Shown: positions 16,130 to 24,800 of the stretch, one piece after another
Layout: the number at the start of each line of letters is the position of its first letter
How positions within the stretch are numbered: the stretch's first letter is position 1
Origin: Solirubrobacter sp963798325
GTDB lineage: Bacteria > Actinomycetota > Thermoleophilia > Solirubrobacterales > Solirubrobacteraceae
Length of the DNA: 64,000 nucleotides
NCBI GenBank assembly: GCA_963798325.1
Contig: CAWCSS010000009.1
Span: 248,001-312,000, forward strand
Reading direction: 5' to 3'
Made by a program: the position numbers and the translations under genes
Notes under the pieces: model-generated
Seen by the model: the letters and a program-made list of their open reading frames with translations, nothing else
What the model was told of the DNA's origin: nothing
The model's database searches: none

Positions 16130-16816
16130 CTACGGGCGGCCGTTTTCGACGCCGACGAAACACGCTGTGATGTCGTCCTCGATGCCTGGGTCGAGTACGA
16201 CGAGCACTTCGTCGCCCGCTTCGACGACCGTGTCGGCCTTGGGAACGAAGCCCGATCCGCCGCGCAGGACGGAGATCACCAGCGCCCCCTCGGGCAGCCC
16301 GATGTCCCCGATCGCCTTCCCGGCCGCGGGCGCGTCGTCGGAGACCACGAGCTCGATGATCTCCAGCCGCTCCTCGGGCAGATCGAGCAGGTGCACGAGG
16401 CCGTAGCGCGGCACCTCGTGCTCGATCAGGCGCAGGATCAGGTCGGTCGCGGACACCGCCGGCTGGATGCCGAGCAGCTTGAAGTGGTCCAGGTTGCGCG
16501 GGTTGTTGACACGGGCGATGATCCGCTCGCAGAGGTACTTCTCCTTGGCCACCTGGCAGATCAGGAGGTTGTCCTCGTCGTCGCCGGTGACCGCGACCAC
16601 CAGGTCGGCGCGCTGGATGCCCGCGCGCTCGAGCACCCAGAGCTCGGTGGCGTCGCCGTACTGGACGGCGTGCTCGAGCTCCTGCTCGACGGTCAGATAG
16701 CGCCGGCGGTCCTGCTCGATGCAGGTGACCTCGTGCCCCTTCTCCAGCAGCTCGCGCGCGAGGTTCCACCCCACCTTGCCCGCGCCGGCGATGATCACGT
16801 AGAGGCCGTTCTCCAT
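16130..16816 (-). CDS. TrkA-N/TrkA-C potassium-channel regulator-like protein
   Basis: 228 residues. An N-terminal RCK (TrkA-N) Rossmann domain has the NAD-binding GAGKVGWNLARELLEKG (about 10-26) and an acidic residue (CIEQD) at the end of the second strand; a C-terminal TrkA-C domain ends near LDPGIEDDITACFVG. Such proteins gate K+ transporters on nucleotide binding. Its ATG shares a base with the stop of the second TrkA-N gene, and it closes a five-gene run with two APC permeases, so those permeases are its likely partners. Confidence 0.9.
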   Translation of the reverse strand: MENGLYVIIAGAGKVGWNLARELLEKGHEVTCIEQDRRRYLTVEQELEHAVQYGDATELWVLERAGIQRADLVVAVTGDDEDNLLICQVAKEKYLCERIIARVNNPRNLDHFKLLGIQPAVSATDLILRLIEHEVPRYGLVHLLDLPEERLEIIELVVSDDAPAAGKAIGDIGLPEGALVISVLRGGSGFVPKADTVVEAGDEVLVVLDPGIEDDITACFVGVENGRP

Positions 16817-17247
16817 CAGTTCGAGACCTCGCCCAGCGCCGCCTGCTCGAGCTGCTCGATCGCGATCTGCGTCGGGCAGATCGTCTGCAGCCCCTGCTCG
16901 GCGTACCAGGCGGCTCGCCGCGGGTCCAGCACGCGTGCGATCACGCGCTCGACCTCGAACTCGCGCTGCGCGATCTGCGCGACGACCAAGTTCGTGTTGT
17001 CGCCGTTGGTGGAGGCGATGAAGACGTCGGCCTGCTCGACCCCGGCCTCGATCAGGGCATCGACCTCGAGCGCGGTCCCGATGGTGAACCGCCCCCCGGC
17101 CTCTTCCCAGGAGGAGCCGAGCTCGACGTCGAGCCGCTCATGCGACAGCGGGTCCTCGTCGAGGACCGAGACGGTATGGCCCTTGTCCAGGGCTGACGTG
17201 GCAAGGGCGGCACCCACGCGCCCCGCTCCGACCACGAGTACGAACAC
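16816..17247 (-). CDS. TrkA-N domain protein
   Basis: 143 residues, a single Rossmann TrkA-N domain: MFVLVVGAGRVGAALATSALDKGH with VLDED at the ribose-binding acidic end. There is no TrkA-C domain, so it would need its neighbour for a complete gating ring, as with paired Ktr/Trk regulators. It overlaps the downstream TrkA gene by one base and follows the APC permease by 10 bases. Confidence 0.88.
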   Translation of the reverse strand: MFVLVVGAGRVGAALATSALDKGHTVSVLDEDPLSHERLDVELGSSWEEAGGRFTIGTALEVDALIEAGVEQADVFIASTNGDNTNLVVAQIAQREFEVERVIARVLDPRRAAWYAEQGLQTICPTQIAIEQLEQAALGEVSN

Positions 17248-17257
17248 GCCGAGAACC

Positions 17258-19246
17258 CTAGCGACCCGCCGCGGGATCGGACACGCCGTCGGTCACCGCG
17301 ATCGAGTGACCGAGCGGGAGCGGCGCCTCGTGCGGCACCGGTCGCATCGGATCGAGCTGTCGCGTGGCGGGCGGCGCGGTCAGGATCACCCTGCACGTGG
17401 CCTTATTGATCACGTAGCGGGTCGTCTCCCCCACGCTCGTGTCGTGCAGCCCGGGCTTGCCGCCGAGCCGCAAGCCGCCGCCCACGCGGGTGGGCTCCTC
17501 GGCGGCCAGCACGACCGCCTCGACGCCGCGGCGCTTGGCCTCGCGGACGATCGCCTGCCCCGCCTTGCGGGCGCGCACGACCGCCGTCTGGACCTCGACG
17601 CCCTCGTACTCCTCGCCCACGGCCTTCGCGCGCTTGAGGGCCGCGCGGGCGCGTTTGAGCTCGGCGTCGGGCACGCGCGTGTCCAGCGGCAGCGACATCG
17701 GCACCTCGAAGACCCAGATCGCCTCGATCGTCGCGCCCTCCTCGAGATCCTCGTTCTCCTCGGCGGCGAGCCGGCCGGCGGTCTGCACGATGTCGTCGTC
17801 GAGCGGCGTGCCGAGCACCGGGACGAGGATCGAGCCGAACTCGGCCTCGCGCGCGCGCCGCGTCAGGGCCGCCTCGGGGACGGTCACACGCTTGAACACC
17901 GGCTTGCCCTGCGACGTGCGGTAGCCGACGTAGAGCGTGATCCCCAACGCCATCCAGAGGATGCCCATCCAGCGCGCGTTGCCGTGCTCGACCAGCAGCG
18001 CGATGAACGCCGTGTAGGACATGACCACGCACAGCACGCCGGGGATCGGCAGCTCGCCCCCGCGCACGCGCACGTTGAACGGCATCTTGTAGGGGCGGTC
18101 GCGGTCGGGCTCCTTGTAGCGCAGCCGGCAGACCGAGAGCCCGACGATGGTGAAGGCGATCGTCGCCCCGAACGCGCAGATCGCCGCCAGGAACTCGAGG
18201 TCGGCGGGGATCAGCAGGCAGATGGCGGTGACCGCGCCGAAGGCGATGATCCCGACCGGGGTCGCGCGCGTGGGATGCAGCGAGCCGACGAACGACGGGA
18301 TCTGGCGGTTGACGGCCAGCGCGTAGCCCAGGCGCGAGAGGCCGAGCATGGCCGCCTGGGCGGCGTTGACCAGGATGATCACCGCCGAGATCGCCACCAG
18401 GTACTTCAGCGGCTCGCGCAGCCACGCCTGCTCGAACGCGTCGGCGACGCCGATCAGCGGCGCCTCGACGTAGCGCCCGCCGGTCGACGGCAGCACCGAG
18501 GAGGCGACCAGCGCGATCCCGAGGTACGGGACCAGCGCCGCCAGCAGCCGCGCGCCGATCAGCCGCCGCAGGCCGCGCCGGCCGATCGCCACCTGCCCGG
18601 CCAGGCCGGAGGAGGCGTCGATGCCGCTGAAGGCCACGAGCACCAGCGGGAAGGCGAAGATGATGTCCTCGATGTCCGGCGTCCCGCCGACCGACGCCGG
18701 GTCGGTGAGCACCGCGGGGTCGAAGAGCAGCGCGAGCCCGAGCAGCACGATCAGCACCTGCAGCACGAGGTCGCCGAGGACGAGCAGGGCGGCACGCTCG
18801 TAGCGGCGCGGGCTCGGCCCGCGGATCGCCACCAGGGCGACGTAGAGCACGATCGCCGCCCCGATCCCGAACTCGCTGAACCCGTGGTTGAACCCGCTCC
18901 AGAACACCCCCAGGTAGTCGGTGGTGGCGAACGCGCACAGCGCCACGAGGATCAGGTAGTCCAGGCAGATCGCCCACCCGGCGATGAAGCTCATCAGCTC
19001 GTTGAAGGCGTAGCGCGCGATGACCGTCGCGCCTCCGCGCTCCTGGTGCAGCGACGCGCCCTCCACGTAACACGGCACGATCACCGCGAACAGCACACCG
19101 CCGGCGAGGAAGACCGCCCACGTGAGCCCGAGCGCGCGCTCGGCGACCAGGCCGGTGGCGAAGTAGATCGACGCGCCGATGAAGCCCTGGACGATCCCGA
19201 ACAGCGCCGGCGAGCCGAGCTGGCGCTTGAGCTGCGGGGAGCTCAC
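17258..19246 (-). CDS. APC-family permease with C-terminal UspA-like domain
   Basis: 662 residues. Twelve or so membrane segments (about 1-440) start with SPALFGIVQGFIGASIYFA, typical of the APC superfamily first helix. After about residue 455 a soluble universal-stress-protein-like domain follows (FGSILVPVLGTPLDDDIVQT, then REAKRRGVEAVVLAAEEPT and VINKATCRVILTAPP). Transporters of this layout next to TrkA-N genes include KimA-type potassium importers; amino-acid transport is the alternative. ATG 19246 overlaps the stop of the small upstream gene. Confidence 0.88.
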   Translation of the reverse strand: MSSPQLKRQLGSPALFGIVQGFIGASIYFATGLVAERALGLTWAVFLAGGVLFAVIVPCYVEGASLHQERGGATVIARYAFNELMSFIAGWAICLDYLILVALCAFATTDYLGVFWSGFNHGFSEFGIGAAIVLYVALVAIRGPSPRRYERAALLVLGDLVLQVLIVLLGLALLFDPAVLTDPASVGGTPDIEDIIFAFPLVLVAFSGIDASSGLAGQVAIGRRGLRRLIGARLLAALVPYLGIALVASSVLPSTGGRYVEAPLIGVADAFEQAWLREPLKYLVAISAVIILVNAAQAAMLGLSRLGYALAVNRQIPSFVGSLHPTRATPVGIIAFGAVTAICLLIPADLEFLAAICAFGATIAFTIVGLSVCRLRYKEPDRDRPYKMPFNVRVRGGELPIPGVLCVVMSYTAFIALLVEHGNARWMGILWMALGITLYVGYRTSQGKPVFKRVTVPEAALTRRAREAEFGSILVPVLGTPLDDDIVQTAGRLAAEENEDLEEGATIEAIWVFEVPMSLPLDTRVPDAELKRARAALKRAKAVGEEYEGVEVQTAVVRARKAGQAIVREAKRRGVEAVVLAAEEPTRVGGGLRLGGKPGLHDTSVGETTRYVINKATCRVILTAPPATRQLDPMRPVPHEAPLPLGHSIAVTDGVSDPAAGR

Positions 19247-19413
19247 AGCTTGCGCTCCACGTAGATCCGGCCGGCGCCGGCCGCCATGAACAAGACGCCG
19301 AAGATGATGCCGATGGCCACCGGCCCGCCACCGTACGCGATTGTCTTTACGATCAAAGCGACGCCAATGATGAACATCAGGCCCGGCAGGATGTAACTCC
19401 GGAGGGTCTTCAC
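19243..19413 (-). CDS. Small two-helix membrane protein (56 aa)
   Basis: GTG 19413 starts VKTLRSYILPGLMFIIGVAL, with a second hydrophobic stretch GPVAIGIIFGVLFMAAGAG and a charged tail RIYVERKL. It is wedged between two large permease genes with 4-base overlaps on both sides (GTGA at 19410-19413, ATGA at 19243-19246), so it is certainly translated together with them. It has the look of a small accessory subunit of a transporter. No family recognised. Confidence 0.75.
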   Translation of the reverse strand: MKTLRSYILPGLMFIIGVALIVKTIAYGGGPVAIGIIFGVLFMAAGAGRIYVERKL

Positions 19414-21320
19414 GCCACCAGCTCCCGACGTCGGCGACCGGCCGGAGCGGGCCGCGAGGAGATGATCACGCGGCACGGGCGCTCGGCTAGCACGGTCTCC
19501 AACGTCTTGCCGAACAGCGAGCCGCCGTTGATGCGCTCCGGCAGCGGCATCACGATCGCGGCCGCGCGCATGTCGATCGCCTCCTCGATGATCCGCCGCC
19601 CGGCCTGGCCCGAGCGCACCCGCTCGACGTGGCCGGACACGCGCGCGCCGGCCTGCACGCGCGCCTGCTCGATCAGCGACTCGGCGGCGGCGATCGCGTC
19701 CGGCATCGGCGCGTCGATCTTCAGCGCGCTCGGGACGGTCACGAGCGCCAGCACGTGGATCCCGCGGCGCTTGCGGGCCGCCAGCTTGGCCGCCGTGGCG
19801 ATCACCGACTCGTCGTAGCGGGCGCTCAGCGGCACCAGCACGGAGTCGTACTCGGCCTCGTGATCGACGACCGGCTGGGCGATCGCGACCTTGTGCGTCG
19901 AGGACAGATCGAGTCCCTGTGAGCGCCGGTAGAACAGGTAGACGACTACGCCGAGGGTCAACCAGCCCACGCCGACGATCGCCACGTCGGGGTGCAGAGC
20001 GATCGTCACGATCAGCGCCGACAGGGTCCCGAACCCGCCCAGGAAGGCGAAGACGGGCAGGTCGTGGCCGCGGAAGTTGACGTTGCCTGGCGACCGGTAG
20101 GGCCGGTGCAGGTCGGGACGGGCTATTCGCAGCCGGATGATCGCCGAATGCGCGATCGTGAACGAGAGCATCGCCCCGAACGCGTACAGGTAGCCCAGGA
20201 ACTCGGCCTGGCCGGGGAGCGTGATCAGGATCGCGATCACGCCGAAGACGATGATCCCGATCCACGGTGTTCGGTATTTCGGGTGCAGCTGTCTCAATCG
20301 ATCCGGCAGCTGGCGGTGGATGCCCATCGAGTACACGAGCCGCGAGACGCCGATCAGGCCCGCGTTGGTCGCCAAGAAGAGGATCGTGGCGGCGAGGATG
20401 CCGACGTAGATCTCCGCAGGGCGCTGGACCGGGCCGAGGTTCAGGTTCGCCACCAGGCCGGCGATCGGATCGCCGGCGTAGCCGCCCTGATCCTCCGGCA
20501 GGCCGAGCAGGGTCGTGTACTCGCCGGTCTGCGGGTTCCGCGTGACCGGGAGCGCCACCAGCGCGACCGCGGGCAGCGTGAAGTAGATGGCGAACACCGC
20601 GATCGCCACGCGCTTGATCGCCTCGGGGATCGTCTTGATCTCGTCCTTGGCCTCCTCGGCCATGTTCGAGATCGTCTCGATGCCGGTGTAGGCGATCATG
20701 CCGATCGGGATCGCGAGGATGAAGTCCTTCCACGTCGGCGCGACCCCGAGATGCACGTTGTCGGCCAACTGGCCCGGGTTCTTGCCCAGGACGAGCACCG
20801 CGCCGACGACCACCAGCAGCACCTGGGTCATGAAGTCCACGACCGCGAGCGCGATGTTCAGGCCGGCGGACTCCTTGGCCCCCACCACGTTGATGACGGC
20901 CAGCAGCGCGATGATGATCGCGCCGGCGATGATGTCCCCGGGCGCGTGGCGCAGCGCGCCCCAGAAGACGCTGCCGAGGTAGTGCGGGACGAAGAACGCG
21001 GAGATCGCGACCGTCACCACGTAGTTGAGCATCTGGCCCCAGGCGGCGAAGAACGACCAGAACTCGTTGAACGCTCGCCGGGCGAAGGAGCTCGAGCCGC
21101 CGGCCTCCGGATACATCGCCGTCGCCTCGGCGTAGGTCGCCGCCGTGCACAGGAAGAAGATGCCGGTGATCAGGAAGACGATCGGCGTCAACCCGAGCGC
21201 CAGAGCGGCGACCAGGCCCAGCGCGTAATAGATCGAGGAGCCGACGTTCCCGTAGGCCGTCGAGAAGAGGGCATTGACCCCCAGGACCCGCTCCAGTCCT
21301 TCCAGCCGGCGTCTTGCCAT
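19410..21320 (-). CDS. APC-family permease with C-terminal UspA-like domain (paralogue)
   Basis: 636 residues, a paralogue of the 17.3-19.2 kb permease: first helix NALFSTAYGNVGSSIYYALG, about 12 membrane segments, and a USP-like tail beginning near residue 485 (YDSVLVPLSARYDESVIAT, with RIIEEAIDMRAAAIVMPLPE and ERPCRVIISSRP). It heads the run permease - small membrane protein - permease - TrkA-N - TrkA, all linked by overlaps or a 10-base gap. Two related permeases may act as a heteromer or on different substrates. Potassium import is inferred from the TrkA partners, not shown. Confidence 0.88.
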   Translation of the reverse strand: MARRRLEGLERVLGVNALFSTAYGNVGSSIYYALGLVAALALGLTPIVFLITGIFFLCTAATYAEATAMYPEAGGSSSFARRAFNEFWSFFAAWGQMLNYVVTVAISAFFVPHYLGSVFWGALRHAPGDIIAGAIIIALLAVINVVGAKESAGLNIALAVVDFMTQVLLVVVGAVLVLGKNPGQLADNVHLGVAPTWKDFILAIPIGMIAYTGIETISNMAEEAKDEIKTIPEAIKRVAIAVFAIYFTLPAVALVALPVTRNPQTGEYTTLLGLPEDQGGYAGDPIAGLVANLNLGPVQRPAEIYVGILAATILFLATNAGLIGVSRLVYSMGIHRQLPDRLRQLHPKYRTPWIGIIVFGVIAILITLPGQAEFLGYLYAFGAMLSFTIAHSAIIRLRIARPDLHRPYRSPGNVNFRGHDLPVFAFLGGFGTLSALIVTIALHPDVAIVGVGWLTLGVVVYLFYRRSQGLDLSSTHKVAIAQPVVDHEAEYDSVLVPLSARYDESVIATAAKLAARKRRGIHVLALVTVPSALKIDAPMPDAIAAAESLIEQARVQAGARVSGHVERVRSGQAGRRIIEEAIDMRAAAIVMPLPERINGGSLFGKTLETVLAERPCRVIISSRPAPAGRRRRELVA

Positions 21321-21334
21321 CCGTTGTGGCGATT

Positions 21335-21883
21335 CTAGGAGGCGCGCAGCTCGTCGAGCGTTGCGGCGGCGTCGCCGCGCACCACCTCGTCGGGATCGTC
21401 GGCCGCGATCGCCTCGAGTTGCGTCTTCGCGGCGTCGCTGTCGACCAGGCCCAGCCCGATCACCGCGGCACGTCTGACCGTCTTGGCGTCGTCGGACGCG
21501 GCGTCCTTAAGCGTGCTCGAGACCTTGCCGTCGTCACTCGCCACGCCGAGCAGGAGCGTCGCGGTGGCGCGGTCGTCGGCGCTGCCGGCGGACTTGAAGA
21601 GCCCCTCGGCGTCCGCGACGCTCACCGTGTCGAGCTGACCCTGCGCATCCTTGGCCACCTTCGCGGCGCTGGGTCCGTCGATGATCAGGTAGCGGAGCTG
21701 GAGCGCGTCGTCGTGGATCAGGTAGACACGGGTGCCGTCCTCATCACCGCGGTAGACGTCCTGCTTCGGCCGGTTCTCGCTCTTGCTGAGCGTGCCCACG
21801 ATCGGCCAGCCGAGCTCCCACGCGGCGTTGTCCACGTCGTCCGAGCTCACCTGGGGTTTCAGCGCGATGCGTTTCTTGGCCAT
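21335..21883 (-). CDS. HEAT-repeat protein, possible immunity partner of the giant protein
   Basis: 182 residues. The N-terminal half has a beta-rich start (KDVYRGDEDGTRVYLIHDD-like segment, LQLRYLIIDG). The C-terminal half consists of HEAT-like alpha repeats: DDRATATLLLGVASDDGKV, KTVRRAAVIGLGLVD, DPDEVVRGDAAATLDEL. ATG 21883 is only five bases past the stop of the 1912-residue gene, so they form one transcript. HEAT-type proteins are frequent immunity proteins next to polymorphic toxins; that role is inferred from position. It is acidic overall, which fits binding to a basic toxin domain. Confidence 0.7.
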   Translation of the reverse strand: MAKKRIALKPQVSSDDVDNAAWELGWPIVGTLSKSENRPKQDVYRGDEDGTRVYLIHDDALQLRYLIIDGPSAAKVAKDAQGQLDTVSVADAEGLFKSAGSADDRATATLLLGVASDDGKVSSTLKDAASDDAKTVRRAAVIGLGLVDSDAAKTQLEAIAADDPDEVVRGDAAATLDELRAS

Positions 21884-21888
21884 GTCGT

Positions 21889-24800
21889 CTATTTCATCTT
21901 GTAGAAGCCGAGGACCATCTTCTCGATCTTGTCGGCGATCGCGCTCTCACTCGCCGCGATCGCGCCACCCTCCGCCGCGAACTGGGTCTGGATCCAGCGG
22001 CTGACGAGCTCGATCTCGCGGCGCTGGAGCTCGCGCCGGTTCTCGACCTTGCCCTTGCTCTTGCCGATCATCGGACGGTCCTCCTCCCACGCGAGACCGC
22101 GCTCGGCCGCGGGGGCGCCGACGCCGGACATCGGGTAGGCGCCGCGGCCCATCGGCTTGGTGGGCTTGCCGCCCTCTGTCTCGGGCTCGAAGGCCGCGAA
22201 CGCCTCGTGGAAGGTCATGTTGCCGCTGCGGATGAGATCGAGCGTCATCGGCCCCATCGACGCGTTGCCCTGATTGCGGTGCGACTCGCGCACGAACATC
22301 AGATACGACAGCTTCGCCACCATGTCGCCGTGCTCCTGCGAGAGGCCCTCGGGCAGCTTGCCCGTGGCCGCGTAGCTGCGGATGATCAGCGCGAAACGGG
22401 CATCGGTCATGCCCGAAGTGCCGATCTTCTTCGCGATCTCGGGGTAGGCGCCGATGTCGTCCACGAACTGGTTCGTGGCGCCGGTGAACTGCTGTTCGCC
22501 GATCGCGTGGCGGTTCTCGCCTGACGTGTAGTGCTCCTTGTGCCCCCAGTCCTGCGGCGGGCGGTTCTGCTGCGCCTTGGTGGCCCCGAGGTAGCCCTCC
22601 CCCGGCTCGATCTCCGTGGGGGTGCCCGGGCGTTCCTCCCAGTTCTTGCGCATCCGCTCGGCGGCGGCGAGGACATCCTCGCGTTGCAGCAGCTTCTCCG
22701 CCACGAGATGAGCGAGCTGGCGCAGCCGGTCGCCGGTGAGCTCGGTCCCCTGGCCGACCGGAGCGAAGGGGTTGACGGTGGCGATGATCTCGACGTTCTC
22801 GCCTGACTTCTTGGCCTCGAGCTTGGAGAGGCGGTACAGGACGCGCCAGGCCAGCAGGCGGGCCTTGAGGAACACGCCGGTCGTGCCCTTGGCCATCAGC
22901 GCGGAGATCTTCGGACGCAGGGCGGCAACGGCCTTGTCCAGGCGTTCCTGCTTCTGCTTGGCCTCGTCCTCGGGCGACTTCTGCTTCTTGGGGCCGAAGA
23001 TCTTCTCCTTGGCCTTCTTGGCCTTGGCCTTGAGCTTGTTCCAGCCCTTCTTGACCGCCTTGCCGACCTTCTTGAAGGCCGCCATCAGGCGCTTGCCGAT
23101 CTTCTGGGCGATCGCCTTGATCTTGCCCGCGACCTTGGACGCAGCGCCCGCGATCTTGCGCAGCAGGAACTGGCTGACGAACTCGATCACGGCGACGGCG
23201 GCGGCCGCCAACGCCTGGGCGAAGGCCGGGCCGGCGTTGCCGGACTTGACGGCCTTCAGGAAGGCGATGAAGCGGTCGATCGCGGCCAGGATGCGCTGGA
23301 TCGCGCCCCACGCGGCGACCAGGCCCTGGATGATCGCCATCACGGCGCCGGCGGCGGGGACGATCATGCTGACCAGGCGCTCGACGAGGATCGCGATCAG
23401 CGCGGCCGGGATCGCCGACTTGATCGCCTCCCATGCCATCTTGCCGACCTGGGCCATCGTGATCCCGCCCTTGGTGAGCAGGTTCCAGACGGACTTGCCG
23501 AGGCCCAGCAGGGACTCGACCTTGTCGTTGAACCACTGGGAGATGGCCTGCTTGAGCGCCGCCCACAGGTGGTTCTTGATGCCGTCCATGATCGCCGCGC
23601 CGAGGTTGCGGATCCACGCGCCCGGGTTGGCGGCGACGTCCTTGATGATCACCGCGAACTGCGCGAGCGTGGCAATCATCGCCTTGGCCTTCTCGATCGC
23701 GGCCTTGACCGCGTTCTTGACGGCGTTGATCGCGGCGCTGATGCCCTTCTTGAGGAGGTCGAGCCCTTGTTTGAGGGCGTTGCCGACGGCGGTCATGACG
23801 CGCCGGATGCCGTCCTTGACCGCGGTGACGATCCGGTTGAGCGCGGCGACGGCCTGCTTGACCCGGTTGACGATCCAGGTCTTGAACTTCTGGCGCAGCG
23901 TGGCGAAGCCCGGGATCAGGCGGTCACCGATCGCCAGCAGCTTGCCCGCGACGGCCTTGACCTTGTCCGCGACGAACTTGACGGCCTTCTCGATGACCGA
24001 GTGCGCGAGGTCCTTGGCCTTGTTGATCGCGGTCGTGATCGCCGACCGGACCTTGTTGAAGATGTTGGTGATGCCGTCCTTGACCTTGTTGTAGAGCGCC
24101 TTGGCCTTGGACGCGACCCAGCCGAAGAAGCCGCCGCCGGAGGACTCCTCCTTGGCCTTCTCCTTCTCCTTGCGTGCGTCTTCGTCGCCCTTTGCCTTGG
24201 CGTCGTTGGCCTCCTTGAGGCCGGCTTCGACGTGCTTGGAGGCTTCGGCGTCGGCTCTGAGCTTCTCCGAGTTGATCGCCGTCTGGGCCTCGGTCATGTG
24301 ACCGGTGGCCTCGGTCTTGGCGGCGTCCGCCTGTTGCTTCTGCTCTGACGTCCAGTCGCTGCGGGCCTGGGAGACGCCGGCCTTCGCGGCGGCGTGCTCG
24401 GCGAGCTGGTCGGCCTTGCCCTTGGTCTCCTCGGCGGCGGCCTGCTCGAGCGCGGCGGCCTTGTCCTGGGCGGACTTGGCCTGGTGTTGGGATTTCTCTT
24501 GGTTGATCTGACCGCTGGCCTGGGCGATCTGCGCCTTCAGTGCGGGGCCGGATTCCTGGTCGGCGACGATGCTGGCGGTGTCGTCGTCGGTTCCGGGTCC
24601 GGCGGTTGCGGCCGCTCCGCCGGCGGGTGCGCCGCCCGTGATCTCGGCCTGGATCTTCTCGGCCTTCGTCGTGGGCGCGAGATGGTCTTCGCCGGCGGGC
24701 TCATGGGCCTCCTGCGCGCCCTGCGCTGAAGCCTTCGCGACCGTCTGATCGAGGTGCTGCTTCTGCTCGTTGATCTGCGTCGGGTCGGCGGCGCCGGTCA

